Assembly (NCBI RefSeq): GCF_900100715.1
Contig: NZ_FNCA01000002.1
Coordinates: forward strand, 62,001 to 126,000
Source of the DNA: Methanolobus vulcani
GTDB lineage: Archaea > Halobacteriota > Methanosarcinia > Methanosarcinales > Methanosarcinaceae
DNA length: 64,000 nucleotides
Direction of reading: 5' to 3'
Shown: positions 47,440 to 54,711 of the stretch, piece after piece
How the letters are laid out: every line of letters begins with the position of its first letter
How positions within the stretch are numbered: position 1 is the stretch's first letter
Position numbers and translations under genes: made by a program
Notes under the pieces: generated by a model
Databases searched by the model: none
What the model was told of the DNA's origin: nothing
The model's input: the letters and a program-made list of their open reading frames with translations, nothing else

Positions 47440-47799
47440 TCAGTAATCTTCAGGTAGCATAATTGTAAACTTGCCAATCTCGTTCATTGAAATGTAAATC
47501 TTCTGTTGTCTGCCACTGGGTAGTTCTATATCCCCACTGTAAAATGTATCAGGCTTATCCTTGAAGCCATTCGATGCATCCCGAATGATAATAGTTGATT
47601 GAACAAGCAAATCCATCAGGTTTGGAATATTGATTTCTTTATCATTCAGGTAGCCATGCTCCATAAGGTTCATTGTGACATATCTGAATAAGCCCTTTGC
47701 CCATTCAGGATTAACTTGTATAATATCAAAAAGGATACCATCATCTGCTGCCTGTTCAGATGTGTAGGTGTAAATGGGTTCACCAAAAATATCATCCAT
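47440..47799 (-). CDS. Element protein of unknown function (119 aa)
   Basis: The ATG at 47799 follows the stop of the upstream gene by one base and has AAAGGA upstream; a longer frame from 47862 overlaps the previous gene in another phase and is less likely. The product starts MDDIFGEPIYTYTSEQAADDG and contains a possible winged segment (LFRYVTMNLMEHGYLNDKEINIPNLMDLL) and a beta-rich end. No family was recognised. It forms an operon with the gene at 47801-48010. Confidence 0.5.
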   Translation of the reverse strand: MDDIFGEPIYTYTSEQAADDGILFDIIQVNPEWAKGLFRYVTMNLMEHGYLNDKEINIPNLMDLLVQSTIIIRDASNGFKDKPDTFYSGDIELPSGRQQKIYISMNEIGKFTIMLPEDY

Positions 47800-47800
47800 G

Positions 47801-48010
47801 TTACCACGTATTCCTTTGAATGGTAATCGTGAATGTTGACCTGTCAGGAGCAATGACGACAAGACCCTTATCTGTAGTTAGCATACCTGCATCTTCAAAC
47901 GTTAGAACTTGGAATGATTGTATCTCTGCATCCTCGTCCTCTTCATCTTCCCAAGTCTTTTCCCATATTGCTTTTTCAAGAAACTTCTGAAACTCTACTT
48001 CGGTTGTCAT
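47801..48010 (-). CDS. Small acidic element protein (69 aa)
   Basis: The 69-residue protein starts at the ATG at 48010 after GGTGAT. The N-terminal half is acidic and helical (FLEKAIWEKTWEDEEDEDAE), the C-terminal half beta-rich (GLVVIAPDRSTFTITIQ). It lies one base upstream of the 119-residue gene. A small acidic protein followed by a coupled gene is reminiscent of antitoxin/toxin or repressor pairs, but no toxin fold is recognised. Confidence 0.5.
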   Translation of the reverse strand: MTTEVEFQKFLEKAIWEKTWEDEEDEDAEIQSFQVLTFEDAGMLTTDKGLVVIAPDRSTFTITIQRNTW

Positions 48011-48308
48011 TGATTATCACCGAAAAGGGTTATTCAGTACATTCCTCATGTAAACTATGTATGAAAAGTTACGCTGTTGTGATAGAGGAAATAGAATAAT
48101 ATATCAGGCAAAATCAGAACGATAAGCACATGAGAAGAATGAGAGGAAGAAAGATAAGATAGTCATAGAAAATTATCAAATCTCTCACACAAGAAGAGGC
48201 AAGGGTAAATACTCCCAAATATAGACTAACTTTTCAATACTAGGATAAACTATAATTGCTAACCAAAGTTAGCATATTTCAACACAATCAACAGAAATGA
48301 TATCAATA

Positions 48309-48707
48309 TCATTGCCTTTCCGATATCATTTTCTCATATCCTGCTCTTGTCAAACCCATATAAGAGTCTATTTTTTGTGGAACTCCTCCTCTTTCCCTCT
48401 TTCTAAGGTTAAGTTCACGACCTTGAACATATAATCCATGTAGATTCATGTATGTTTGAATACCAAGCATCGTAACTCTATATTTCCACATTATTCGATT
48501 CTTAATAGGGCATTTCCCTCTTCTTCTGCCTACATATCCATAATGAAGATAACGTTTAAGACCATCTCTTACTTTTTCAGGTTCTTCATTTATCATTTCT
48601 GCTATTTCATTTGGAGATGCATACTTTGGAAAATGATTATTTATCATCCCATCAAAAATTTTATACTTCAAATAATTATGTTTATGATAAACTCCTGACG
48701 CTGCCAT
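48309..48707 (-). CDS. Winged-helix DNA-binding protein of the element
   Basis: The 132-residue protein has a helix-turn-helix pattern in YASPNEIAEMINEEPEKVRDGLKRYLHYGYVGRRRG, then a basic wing and further basic helices (KRERGGVPQKI). It is probably a regulator. A palindrome ATGATAT/ATATCAT lies at its 3' end (48297-48312), and a similar one (TGATAT/ATATCA, 48990-49004) lies 280 bp upstream, possibly its binding sites. No ribosome site is visible; the mRNA may be leaderless. Confidence 0.65.
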   Translation of the reverse strand: MAASGVYHKHNYLKYKIFDGMINNHFPKYASPNEIAEMINEEPEKVRDGLKRYLHYGYVGRRRGKCPIKNRIMWKYRVTMLGIQTYMNLHGLYVQGRELNLRKRERGGVPQKIDSYMGLTRAGYEKMISERQ

Positions 48708-49290
48708 ATTAAAAAAATTGTGAAGGATAGGACATTAAAATTTTGATGGTCAGATTAAGCTCTTATTCTTGGTAGTTCAAAGTAACACCAAATGTAACAG
48801 ATGTTTTACTAAATTTAAGACCTATAATTCATGGTCAAAACAGTTAAAAGTACCTCTTAGATTTAGTAAATCTAAATGTTTCACCAAACTTACGAATTTA
48901 TTTTACAATGGCATGGCATTTTTAGTGCCGCATCAAATCTGAATCATTGTAATCTCATGTAATGGATTGTAAAAAGTAGCCTGATATATTGATATTCGAT
49001 ATCATAGAAATCCTGTTACAGAGGATGTACTTGATAGGAAAATAGGAAAATGATATTGAAGCAAGGGTAAGGGTGGAAGTGATTTAAGCCCTTACCCTTT
49101 ATTTTTTAAGAGGTAGATGAAGGGAATGGTAACCTTCACCTTTTCATTTTCCAATGGATACGCATCGCATCTTATTGGATTGTGGTAACCATTTTTGGAG
49201 GTAGCATATGAAACGAGGATAATTTGCCACAATCCAATCCTTCTCTATCTCACAATTAAAAAATCCATTTCTTAGGACATGTAATTTTAG
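48708..49290. other. 583-bp non-coding region with many inverted repeats (candidate origin)
   Basis: No credible gene was found. The region holds a near-perfect 15-bp inverted pair (48805-48819 with 48856-48870, core TTTACTAAATTTAAG), a palindrome GATTTAGTAAATC (48860-48872), TGATAT/ATATCA (48990-49004), an 11-bp-arm hairpin AAGGGTAAGGG/CCCTTACCCTT (49063-49099) followed by TTTATTTTTT, and a 12-bp pair ATTGGATTGTGG/CCACAATCCAAT (49174-49185, 49227-49238). This density is unlike any other stretch in the window. It may hold the replication origin and terminators. Confidence 0.5.
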
Positions 49291-49521
49291 TCATACAAGT
49301 TTGAATGCCCTTAATGTGACGAATGCACCAATACCAAGTATAGAATATCCAAATACCCTAAATAGAGGTGATACTACCTCTTTTGAGCCTTCCATGGATT
49401 GGTATGCATCATCTGATTCATTGATACCTGTATCTTCGTATGCTCCACCAACTGCATTTAATCCTACCAATACGAGCAATGCAAGTGCTATCATCAAAAC
49501 TAAGCCGCCTGAAACATTCAT
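49291..49521 (-). CDS. Two-span membrane protein, candidate coat protein B
   Basis: The 76-residue protein is made of one N-terminal helix (LVLMIALALLVLVGL), a short polar linker with NESDDAYQSMEGS, and a second helix (FGYSILGIGAFVTLRAFKLV). It aligns with the 92-residue protein at 49607 over the linker (ESD/ETDA, then Y and Ser) and the second helix, so the two look like paralogs. AAGGAG precedes the start. The two-hydrophobic-helix plan resembles major capsid proteins of spindle-shaped archaeal viruses. This is inference. Confidence 0.6.
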   Translation of the reverse strand: MNVSGGLVLMIALALLVLVGLNAVGGAYEDTGINESDDAYQSMEGSKEVVSPLFRVFGYSILGIGAFVTLRAFKLV

Positions 49522-49606
49522 TTCAATATTCTCCTTCGATGGTTATTACTTGCAAGAATCGATCTGACATCATGAAAAAGAAATTATGACAAAAAGAGGA
49601 ATGGGA

Positions 49607-49885
49607 TTAAAGGAATCCCATATACCGCATTATTGCTGAAGCTCCGAGTGCCAAAATCATAAGTGCGGCCAGCGTATACCCAGACTCGATGTTACCAATA
49701 ACGCTCTGTGAGAGGTTATAAAAAGCATCTGTTTCATCAAGACTTGCTGAACTGACTACTCCATTGAGAATAACAACACCAATAATAAGAATACAAGCCA
49801 CTCTTATAATTATAGTTGTTACTTCTGCTGCATCTCCGTGTTCGACTTTCTTTGCATATCTCTGTGCTGCTGCGACATCCATCAT
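49607..49885 (-). CDS. Two-span membrane protein, candidate coat protein A
   Basis: The 92-residue protein has a short hydrophilic start (MDVAAAQRYAKKVEHGDA), a first membrane helix (about 25-46), a polar linker ASLDETDAFYNLSQSV and a second helix (about 68-88) ending in RYMGFL. This is the plan of fuselloviral VP1/VP3-type capsid proteins and of the coat proteins of other spindle-shaped viruses. Its paralog lies 85 bp downstream on the same strand, as VP1 and VP3 are adjacent in SSV1. An alternative is a pilin-like or holin-like membrane protein. Confidence 0.62.
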   Translation of the reverse strand: MMDVAAAQRYAKKVEHGDAAEVTTIIIRVACILIIGVVILNGVVSSASLDETDAFYNLSQSVIGNIESGYTLAALMILALGASAIMRYMGFL

Positions 49886-50167
49886 TTATGAATCATTCCT
49901 GTTTGTTTGATTGTAACATAATATGTTACTTTCTAAAAAATTCATATCTGAATCGGGATATAAAGAGCTATGGTGAGTTTTGAAAAAAGAAGAGTTAACA
50001 AAAGTGTAGAACTTTAATGTAGTTATATATGATTTTAAAATGGTATATAATCTCATTAAAACTTATCATTTTTGATTTACCGAGTTTACATGTCCTGTAA
50101 CTTTGATAAATGTCTTTATGGAATTGACTAAGGACTTGATTGACATTGATTTTGAAGGTGTTTGCAT

Positions 50168-50857
50168 ATGAAATATATGAAATTAGTAAATGATATGCAA
50201 GGCATGTGGGATGAAGATGAATTAGAAATAAAAATCGATACACTTAGTAATGACGTAATTAAGTTTATTGAAAACGAAATAACTATTCTTCCTCAAAGCC
50301 CTCTCAAGTACAATACAGAATTTAAAGTCTTGGCGACAATTAACAATTATAAAAAAGAAATTAGAAATTTAGAACGTATCATTTTTAATGAATTTGACAA
50401 CCCGGATTTACATCTAAAAATTCAAGGATTAAAATATTATCGACAAAAGCAAATCCACAAATTATGGTTGGAATACAAAGAACTGCTGTTCGATAACTAT
50501 GAAGAATTGAAAGAACGAGCACTACAGATAAAATCAACAGAAATTCAAAATTTGTATCAGCAAATCATATCTGACGAACAAAAACTAACTGAAATGAAAT
50601 CGGAAGAGAAGGAACTAAAGAAGCTGAAGCTGCAATCCCCAGCTAGAAACGTCATTAATAAACAAATCCGAGAAAACCACTTTAAGCAAATACCAATTAA
50701 ACAAAATATTCGATTGAATATGAATTTAATGTCAGATATTATTAGGGAACATGAGCTTCATTCTAATTTTTGCGAAGAATGTTATAACATTCATTGTATA
50801 GAACGCGAATATGAAATTTATGATGATGTATTTGATGCGGGTGAGGTGACAGCATGA
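50168..50857 (+). CDS. Coiled-coil protein with terminal Cys/His motif
   Basis: The ATG at 50168 follows GGTG by about eight bases (a TTG at 50162 is the alternative), giving 229 residues. The protein is mostly charged helix with long heptad-like stretches (about 60-190). Its tail EHELHSNFCEECYNIHCIERE holds Cys and His residues spaced like a zinc site. It overlaps the next gene by four bases (ATGA), so the two are coupled. No family was recognised; a structural or assembly role in the element is possible. Confidence 0.55.
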   Translation: MKYMKLVNDMQGMWDEDELEIKIDTLSNDVIKFIENEITILPQSPLKYNTEFKVLATINNYKKEIRNLERIIFNEFDNPDLHLKIQGLKYYRQKQIHKLWLEYKELLFDNYEELKERALQIKSTEIQNLYQQIISDEQKLTEMKSEEKELKKLKLQSPARNVINKQIRENHFKQIPIKQNIRLNMNLMSDIIREHELHSNFCEECYNIHCIEREYEIYDDVFDAGEVTA

Positions 50858-51132
50858 TTCCCTGGGAGATTTGGGCAACTTTAATAGCAATCGCAATCAT
50901 CGGAACAGCATATAGCTGGCGCATCAGGGACGACAACAACTATACAGACATTATTACAGGTTTTGTGGCAGTAGTGTTTTGGCTCATAGCAGGAATTTCA
51001 TTATTTGGAACAGGAGTTGTCACCCAGACAATGGCATATGCAAACTCATCTATGGCGTGGATGTTCATTGCTGTCGGAATTATTCAGGCACTTATAGTGT
51101 TCATCGGTGCAACTGACCTATGGCATAAGTAA
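50854..51132 (+). CDS. Three-span membrane protein of the element
   Basis: The 92-residue protein has three hydrophobic helices (about 5-22, 33-52 and 64-88) with polar loops (RIRDDNNYTD and VVTQTMAYANSS). The C-terminal end reads ATDLWHK. It is coupled to the coiled-coil gene and lies near the coat-like genes, but on the other strand. It may be a membrane partner of the coiled-coil protein or a further envelope protein. No homolog family was recognised. Confidence 0.55.
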   Translation: MIPWEIWATLIAIAIIGTAYSWRIRDDNNYTDIITGFVAVVFWLIAGISLFGTGVVTQTMAYANSSMAWMFIAVGIIQALIVFIGATDLWHK

Positions 51133-51301
51133 AGCTGACGAATACCCATCATCAACTCTCGTTTTACTATCAACTTGTAAAGTACATTGCAGTAAGGCTA
51201 ATTATCATTAAGAAGTCATGTAGTGCTTGGTTTGAAAATCAGTATAACCTCGTATGAGGCGAGAAAAAAGAAAAAAGGTATTGATAGAGGGTTAATTTGC
51301 T

Positions 51302-51760
51302 CTAATGGTAGGTTATTTTGACATTATAAACATATTTACTACCCTCTTCGTATTCTCTGCCCGCCAATATCATTTCCTCTTTTAAAATCTCACAAACAGC
51401 TGACACATCTTCTAATGAAAAGTAATTGATGACAAAATGTTTGTTAAGATATCTTCTATTAGCTTCAGGAAGTATCTGATAAGGATACAACCATCTATAC
51501 TTTTTACCTTCAGGAGCATCATAGTTGTTTTCCCGATAGATGTCAGTAATTATCGGTTTAAGCTCCTTTTGTTTTTTCTTAGCCTTGTACTCTTCATCAA
51601 GGATATCTAATGCTTCACCCTCACCTTTTGCTCTACCTGTTCTAATCAGTTCTACTACAGCTTCTCCCAAGTCGGAATATTTTTGATCTTCTTCTGATTG
51701 TTCCTCGTAAGGTATGGGCTTAACAACTATACTTTCAGTTACTTCTTTTGTTTGTAACAT
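51302..51760 (-). CDS. Element protein of unknown function (152 aa)
   Basis: The 152-residue protein starts at the ATG at 51760 (MLQTKEVTESIVVKPIPYEEQ), with AAAGGAC upstream. It is acidic and helical to about residue 75, then has a basic and aromatic part (GKKYRWLYPYQILPEANRRYLNKHF) and a beta-rich end. No recognised family. It may be a DNA-binding or structural protein of the element. Confidence 0.5.
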   Translation of the reverse strand: MLQTKEVTESIVVKPIPYEEQSEEDQKYSDLGEAVVELIRTGRAKGEGEALDILDEEYKAKKKQKELKPIITDIYRENNYDAPEGKKYRWLYPYQILPEANRRYLNKHFVINYFSLEDVSAVCEILKEEMILAGREYEEGSKYVYNVKITYH

Positions 51761-52172
51761 TTTTATTCACTGTCCTTTATACAACGTGAAGAAGGACAAA
51801 AAAAGTATAAGCATCGAATCTCCAAAAGTACAGTATAAATACTTTCTTCTCAGACACGCCGGGGTACTTCTTAGACTGTCTATTACTATTCAGCCTAAGC
51901 CCAATTGTTCTCTTCTACTCTTAAATGGACGTTCTGATTATTAAGTGTTGTCGTATTCTATAAAATCAGATAGTGTCGACTGATAATTAAACAAGAGCTT
52001 TTAAATAGGGTTAATTATTACCTTCAAATGCAAGTTATCTATAATTCATACGGATTCCTGTAAACTTTTGGATTCTCTTTGAAACTATACAAAAATATAT
52101 TAATAATCAATTGTTTAATATGCTTATCATATAAATTATGAGGCAATGCCTATTAATTGTAGAGGTAATAGT
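51761..52172. other. Divergent intergenic region inside the element
   Basis: These 412 bp contain the promoters of the genes at 51760 and 52173. A TATA-like stretch AAAAATATATTAAT lies near 52090, and AGAGGT precedes the start at 52173. No gene is supported. Confidence 0.4.
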
Positions 52173-52361
52173 ATGGGATTAGCTGATAGAGATTATACAA
52201 AAAGAGATTCAAATGGCAATCTTTATGCCACGAATAACCATAGCAGTTCAGTAAATTATTCCAATCAATATAGCAGTGCTCAAACAAGCTATAAAAAATA
52301 CAAACCAAGCTTGTACTTAAGGATTAAATGGAAACTCATGAGGTTATTGAGGTTGCGATAG
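52173..52361 (+). CDS. Small basic protein (62 aa)
   Basis: The ATG at 52173 is preceded by GAGGT at six-base spacing; an upstream ATG at 52146 has no such site. The product starts MGLADRDYTKRDSNGNLY, has a low-complexity Ser/Asn/Tyr middle, and a strongly basic, amphipathic tail ending in KLMRLLRLR. The tail could bind membrane or nucleic acid. The function is unknown. Confidence 0.5.
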   Translation: MGLADRDYTKRDSNGNLYATNNHSSSVNYSNQYSSAQTSYKKYKPSLYLRIKWKLMRLLRLR

Positions 52362-52433
52362 TACTATCTTGACCACATTTTTATATCTGACACTTTGCCT
52401 ATTTTATGAGGGGGAAGTAAGGAATTATAAGAA

Positions 52434-53411
52434 TTACAATTCCCAATATATTTCCACATTTTTAACAATGCCTAAACTTTCAAAGAATCCTCTTAAACGG
52501 ACATTATCTTTTCTTAAATTATAGAATTCATAATCAGGCGTGTTAGTATAGTAAGCGGAGACAACACCATATTCTTTTCCTTCTTCGATATATGCTATTT
52601 TGTCAAAGCTATCTAATTCATCCAATGCTGTTGTTGATCCTGTGCAATCAACATAGACTAAACATTTATCTGTTGTTGTAACAGCGTTCAGGGCATGTCC
52701 TTCAGGTCTATCTGTAAAATCTACTACAACATAAGCTGTTTTAATACCTGCATTTTCGGCATTGTTATGCAATTTTTCAGCAAAATCGGCACATACAAAA
52801 GTACCTTTTTGGTATAGGATTCTGTCAGTATCGTCCTCTTTCAAAAAAGCAATTAATTCATCCCATGTAGGATCACTTGCTGATTGATTTTCAATTAAAG
52901 TAATTGGTTCCCCAGATGCTTTTACAAATACTGTACTTGGTACAGAATCTAATGTATTTCCATTTGAGATATTTCCATCTGATGAGGAAAATGATATTAT
53001 TGCAAGAATTGTTAAAACAAATATGAAAGTAAAAAATATAGCTACGAATGGGAATTTTGTTTTTTTCTTTACGATATATTTGTTATCATTCATATAGAAA
53101 GTTGCTTCAGATGGATTGTGTGGTTGCCAATGAGATGAGCTATTACATGCAATTGTTGGTTCATAGACAGGATTCTTTTTTGATTCTTTTGAACTTTTAA
53201 TTGTATTTTTTGTTTCTTTGCGGGGCTTTGGTTTATTTAGATAAGCGCAATGATGACTTTCGGGTAAACGATGCGAAGCACAAAATGTACCATGACATCT
53301 GCTACATTTAAATGGGAGGGCAAATGTTTTTGATTTTATTACTTTGTGACCTCCAGTTTCATAGGAATAGTCACTTCCTGTTATTTCGTTACCGCAATAA
53401 TCGCATTTCAT
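52434..53411 (-). CDS. AN1 zinc finger-membrane helix-transglutaminase-like protein
   Basis: The 325-residue protein begins with a zinc finger whose ligands follow the AN1 spacing: C3, C6, then C36-x2-C39-x4-C44-x2-H47-x5-H53-x-C55. A Lys-rich linker leads to one membrane helix at about 120-141. The C-terminal part (about 180-290) has the transglutaminase-like triad in order: C207 in GTFVCADFA, H239 in EGHALNA and D255 in VYVDCTG. Such folds act as proteases, amidases or cross-linkers. AN1 fingers occur mainly in eukaryotic ubiquitin-linked proteins and scattered archaea. The order suggests an inside finger and an outside catalytic domain, but topology is not proven. Confidence 0.72.
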   Translation of the reverse strand: MKCDYCGNEITGSDYSYETGGHKVIKSKTFALPFKCSRCHGTFCASHRLPESHHCAYLNKPKPRKETKNTIKSSKESKKNPVYEPTIACNSSSHWQPHNPSEATFYMNDNKYIVKKKTKFPFVAIFFTFIFVLTILAIISFSSSDGNISNGNTLDSVPSTVFVKASGEPITLIENQSASDPTWDELIAFLKEDDTDRILYQKGTFVCADFAEKLHNNAENAGIKTAYVVVDFTDRPEGHALNAVTTTDKCLVYVDCTGSTTALDELDSFDKIAYIEEGKEYGVVSAYYTNTPDYEFYNLRKDNVRLRGFFESLGIVKNVEIYWEL

Positions 53412-53503
53412 TTTAAATTAGCCTTCAGTATTTTTGTTAGTTTGTCATCTTGGATTCTTATGTAGGTATATAGTGAAAAATAAAAAAATAAGGTACATAT
53501 ATT

Positions 53504-54058
53504 CTATTTGAAAAGACCTTTAATAGAATCTATGATTTTTGATAATCCTTTTTTCTGTGGTTTGGATTTTACTTGTGGTTTATGTCTTGCTTGTGGTTTG
53601 GATTTTGTTTGTGGATTTGGCCTTGTCTGAGGATCAGGTCTTGCTTGTGTAGTCTTATTTTGATTAGGCGTAGGCTTAGTTTTAATTTTTACAATTGGTT
53701 CAGCAATACCTTTTTTGTGACCACAGACAGTACATTCCATTTCATAATAGTCAAAATTATTATCATAACGAATAAATTTTTTAGAATAATTGTGTGAGCA
53801 GTTCTCTTGTTTGCATTTTATGCAGATATTCGATTTAACGAATGTATCTTTATTTTTGTAATATGATTCTATGCAGTCCGAACAAAACAGATTTCCGCAG
53901 CTTGAACAAAGAATTGCTTTTTGTTTCTTTGTTGATTCTATTTCAATTTCCTCGACTACAACACCATTATTTGTTATAATTGAGCTGGTTTTCTCTTCTT
54001 GTCTATACTCTATTTCCAACTCATTTCCACAATATCCACAAAAACTATTATTTTCCAT
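53504..54058 (-). CDS. Zinc-ribbon protein with Pro/Lys/Gln repeat tail
   Basis: The 184-residue protein starts at the ATG at 54058 (MENNSFCGYCGNEL). Zinc-type CxxC pairs are seen at CGYC, CSSCGNLFCSDC, CIKC and CTVC, so two or more ribbons are likely. Between about 130 and 170 it has an imperfect repeat (PDPQTRPNPQTKSKPQARHK). It ends in a short amphipathic KIIDSIKGLFK. It lies 92 bp upstream of the AN1-transglutaminase gene in the same direction and shares the CGYCGNE-type start. The pair may work together. Confidence 0.6.
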   Translation of the reverse strand: MENNSFCGYCGNELEIEYRQEEKTSSIITNNGVVVEEIEIESTKKQKAILCSSCGNLFCSDCIESYYKNKDTFVKSNICIKCKQENCSHNYSKKFIRYDNNFDYYEMECTVCGHKKGIAEPIVKIKTKPTPNQNKTTQARPDPQTRPNPQTKSKPQARHKPQVKSKPQKKGLSKIIDSIKGLFK

Positions 54059-54711
54059 TAAAACCCACAACATTTGTTTTTTTAAGATGTTCTATAGATT
54101 AGGTGAATTTGATATAAATATTTTGATTTATACATGAGAAAATGAAGTTACTATCAAAAAACTAATATTCAGACCAACAGAAACCCAATATGAGATTATC
54201 TAATAACACCTCTCCTATATCCTCTACATTAAAAGAAATCCTATTGACCAATACATGAGGGTAGGTTATGAATTGGATGATATGGTATGGGTTTTTATTG
54301 TAGGTATGGAGGATGGAAATATCTATGTTTTAAAAACGGAGTACCACACCACTAATGGGAGCTGTATTTTTGAGCCTATTTGAGCTATTTTTGAAGGATT
54401 TTTGAATATAAAAATGATAATGGGTGCCGGATTTTAGGTTTAATTTTGAAAATTTGGTTGTGTGCAAGAAAAAAAACTTCGTATCATAATATTTTGAAAT
54501 GGCATATTTAACAAAATAATTTATTAAATGCAACATATCATTAAATTATTCTTCTATACAATTTCCATTTTTCAAAAATAGAATATATTATATACATAAA
54601 TTAGAGTTACTAATAATGGTTTTTATTTTTATATTAGTTCAAAAATAGCCCAAATATTCCTCAAAAACCATCAAAAATATAAAAAAAGGTATTGGGAGCA
54701 ATACCTGATGT
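54059..54711. other. AT-rich intergenic region of the element
   Basis: About 650 bp with no supported gene. A 42-codon frame at 54255-54383 lacks a ribosome site. The stretch 54540-54700 is extremely A/T-rich with repeated ATTTTT and AAAAAT runs. It contains the promoter of the zinc-ribbon gene and the 3' region of the ATPase gene. Confidence 0.4.

Noticed and set aside
49208-49222. Four-codon frame MKRG with a good GGAGGT site inside a hairpin loop
   Set aside because: It looks like a leader peptide, but the genes next to it lie on the other strand, so it would control nothing visible.
54255-54383. 42-codon frame starting MRVGYELDDMVWVF
   Set aside because: No ribosome site and no promoter in register; it could be real, but nothing beyond length supports it.
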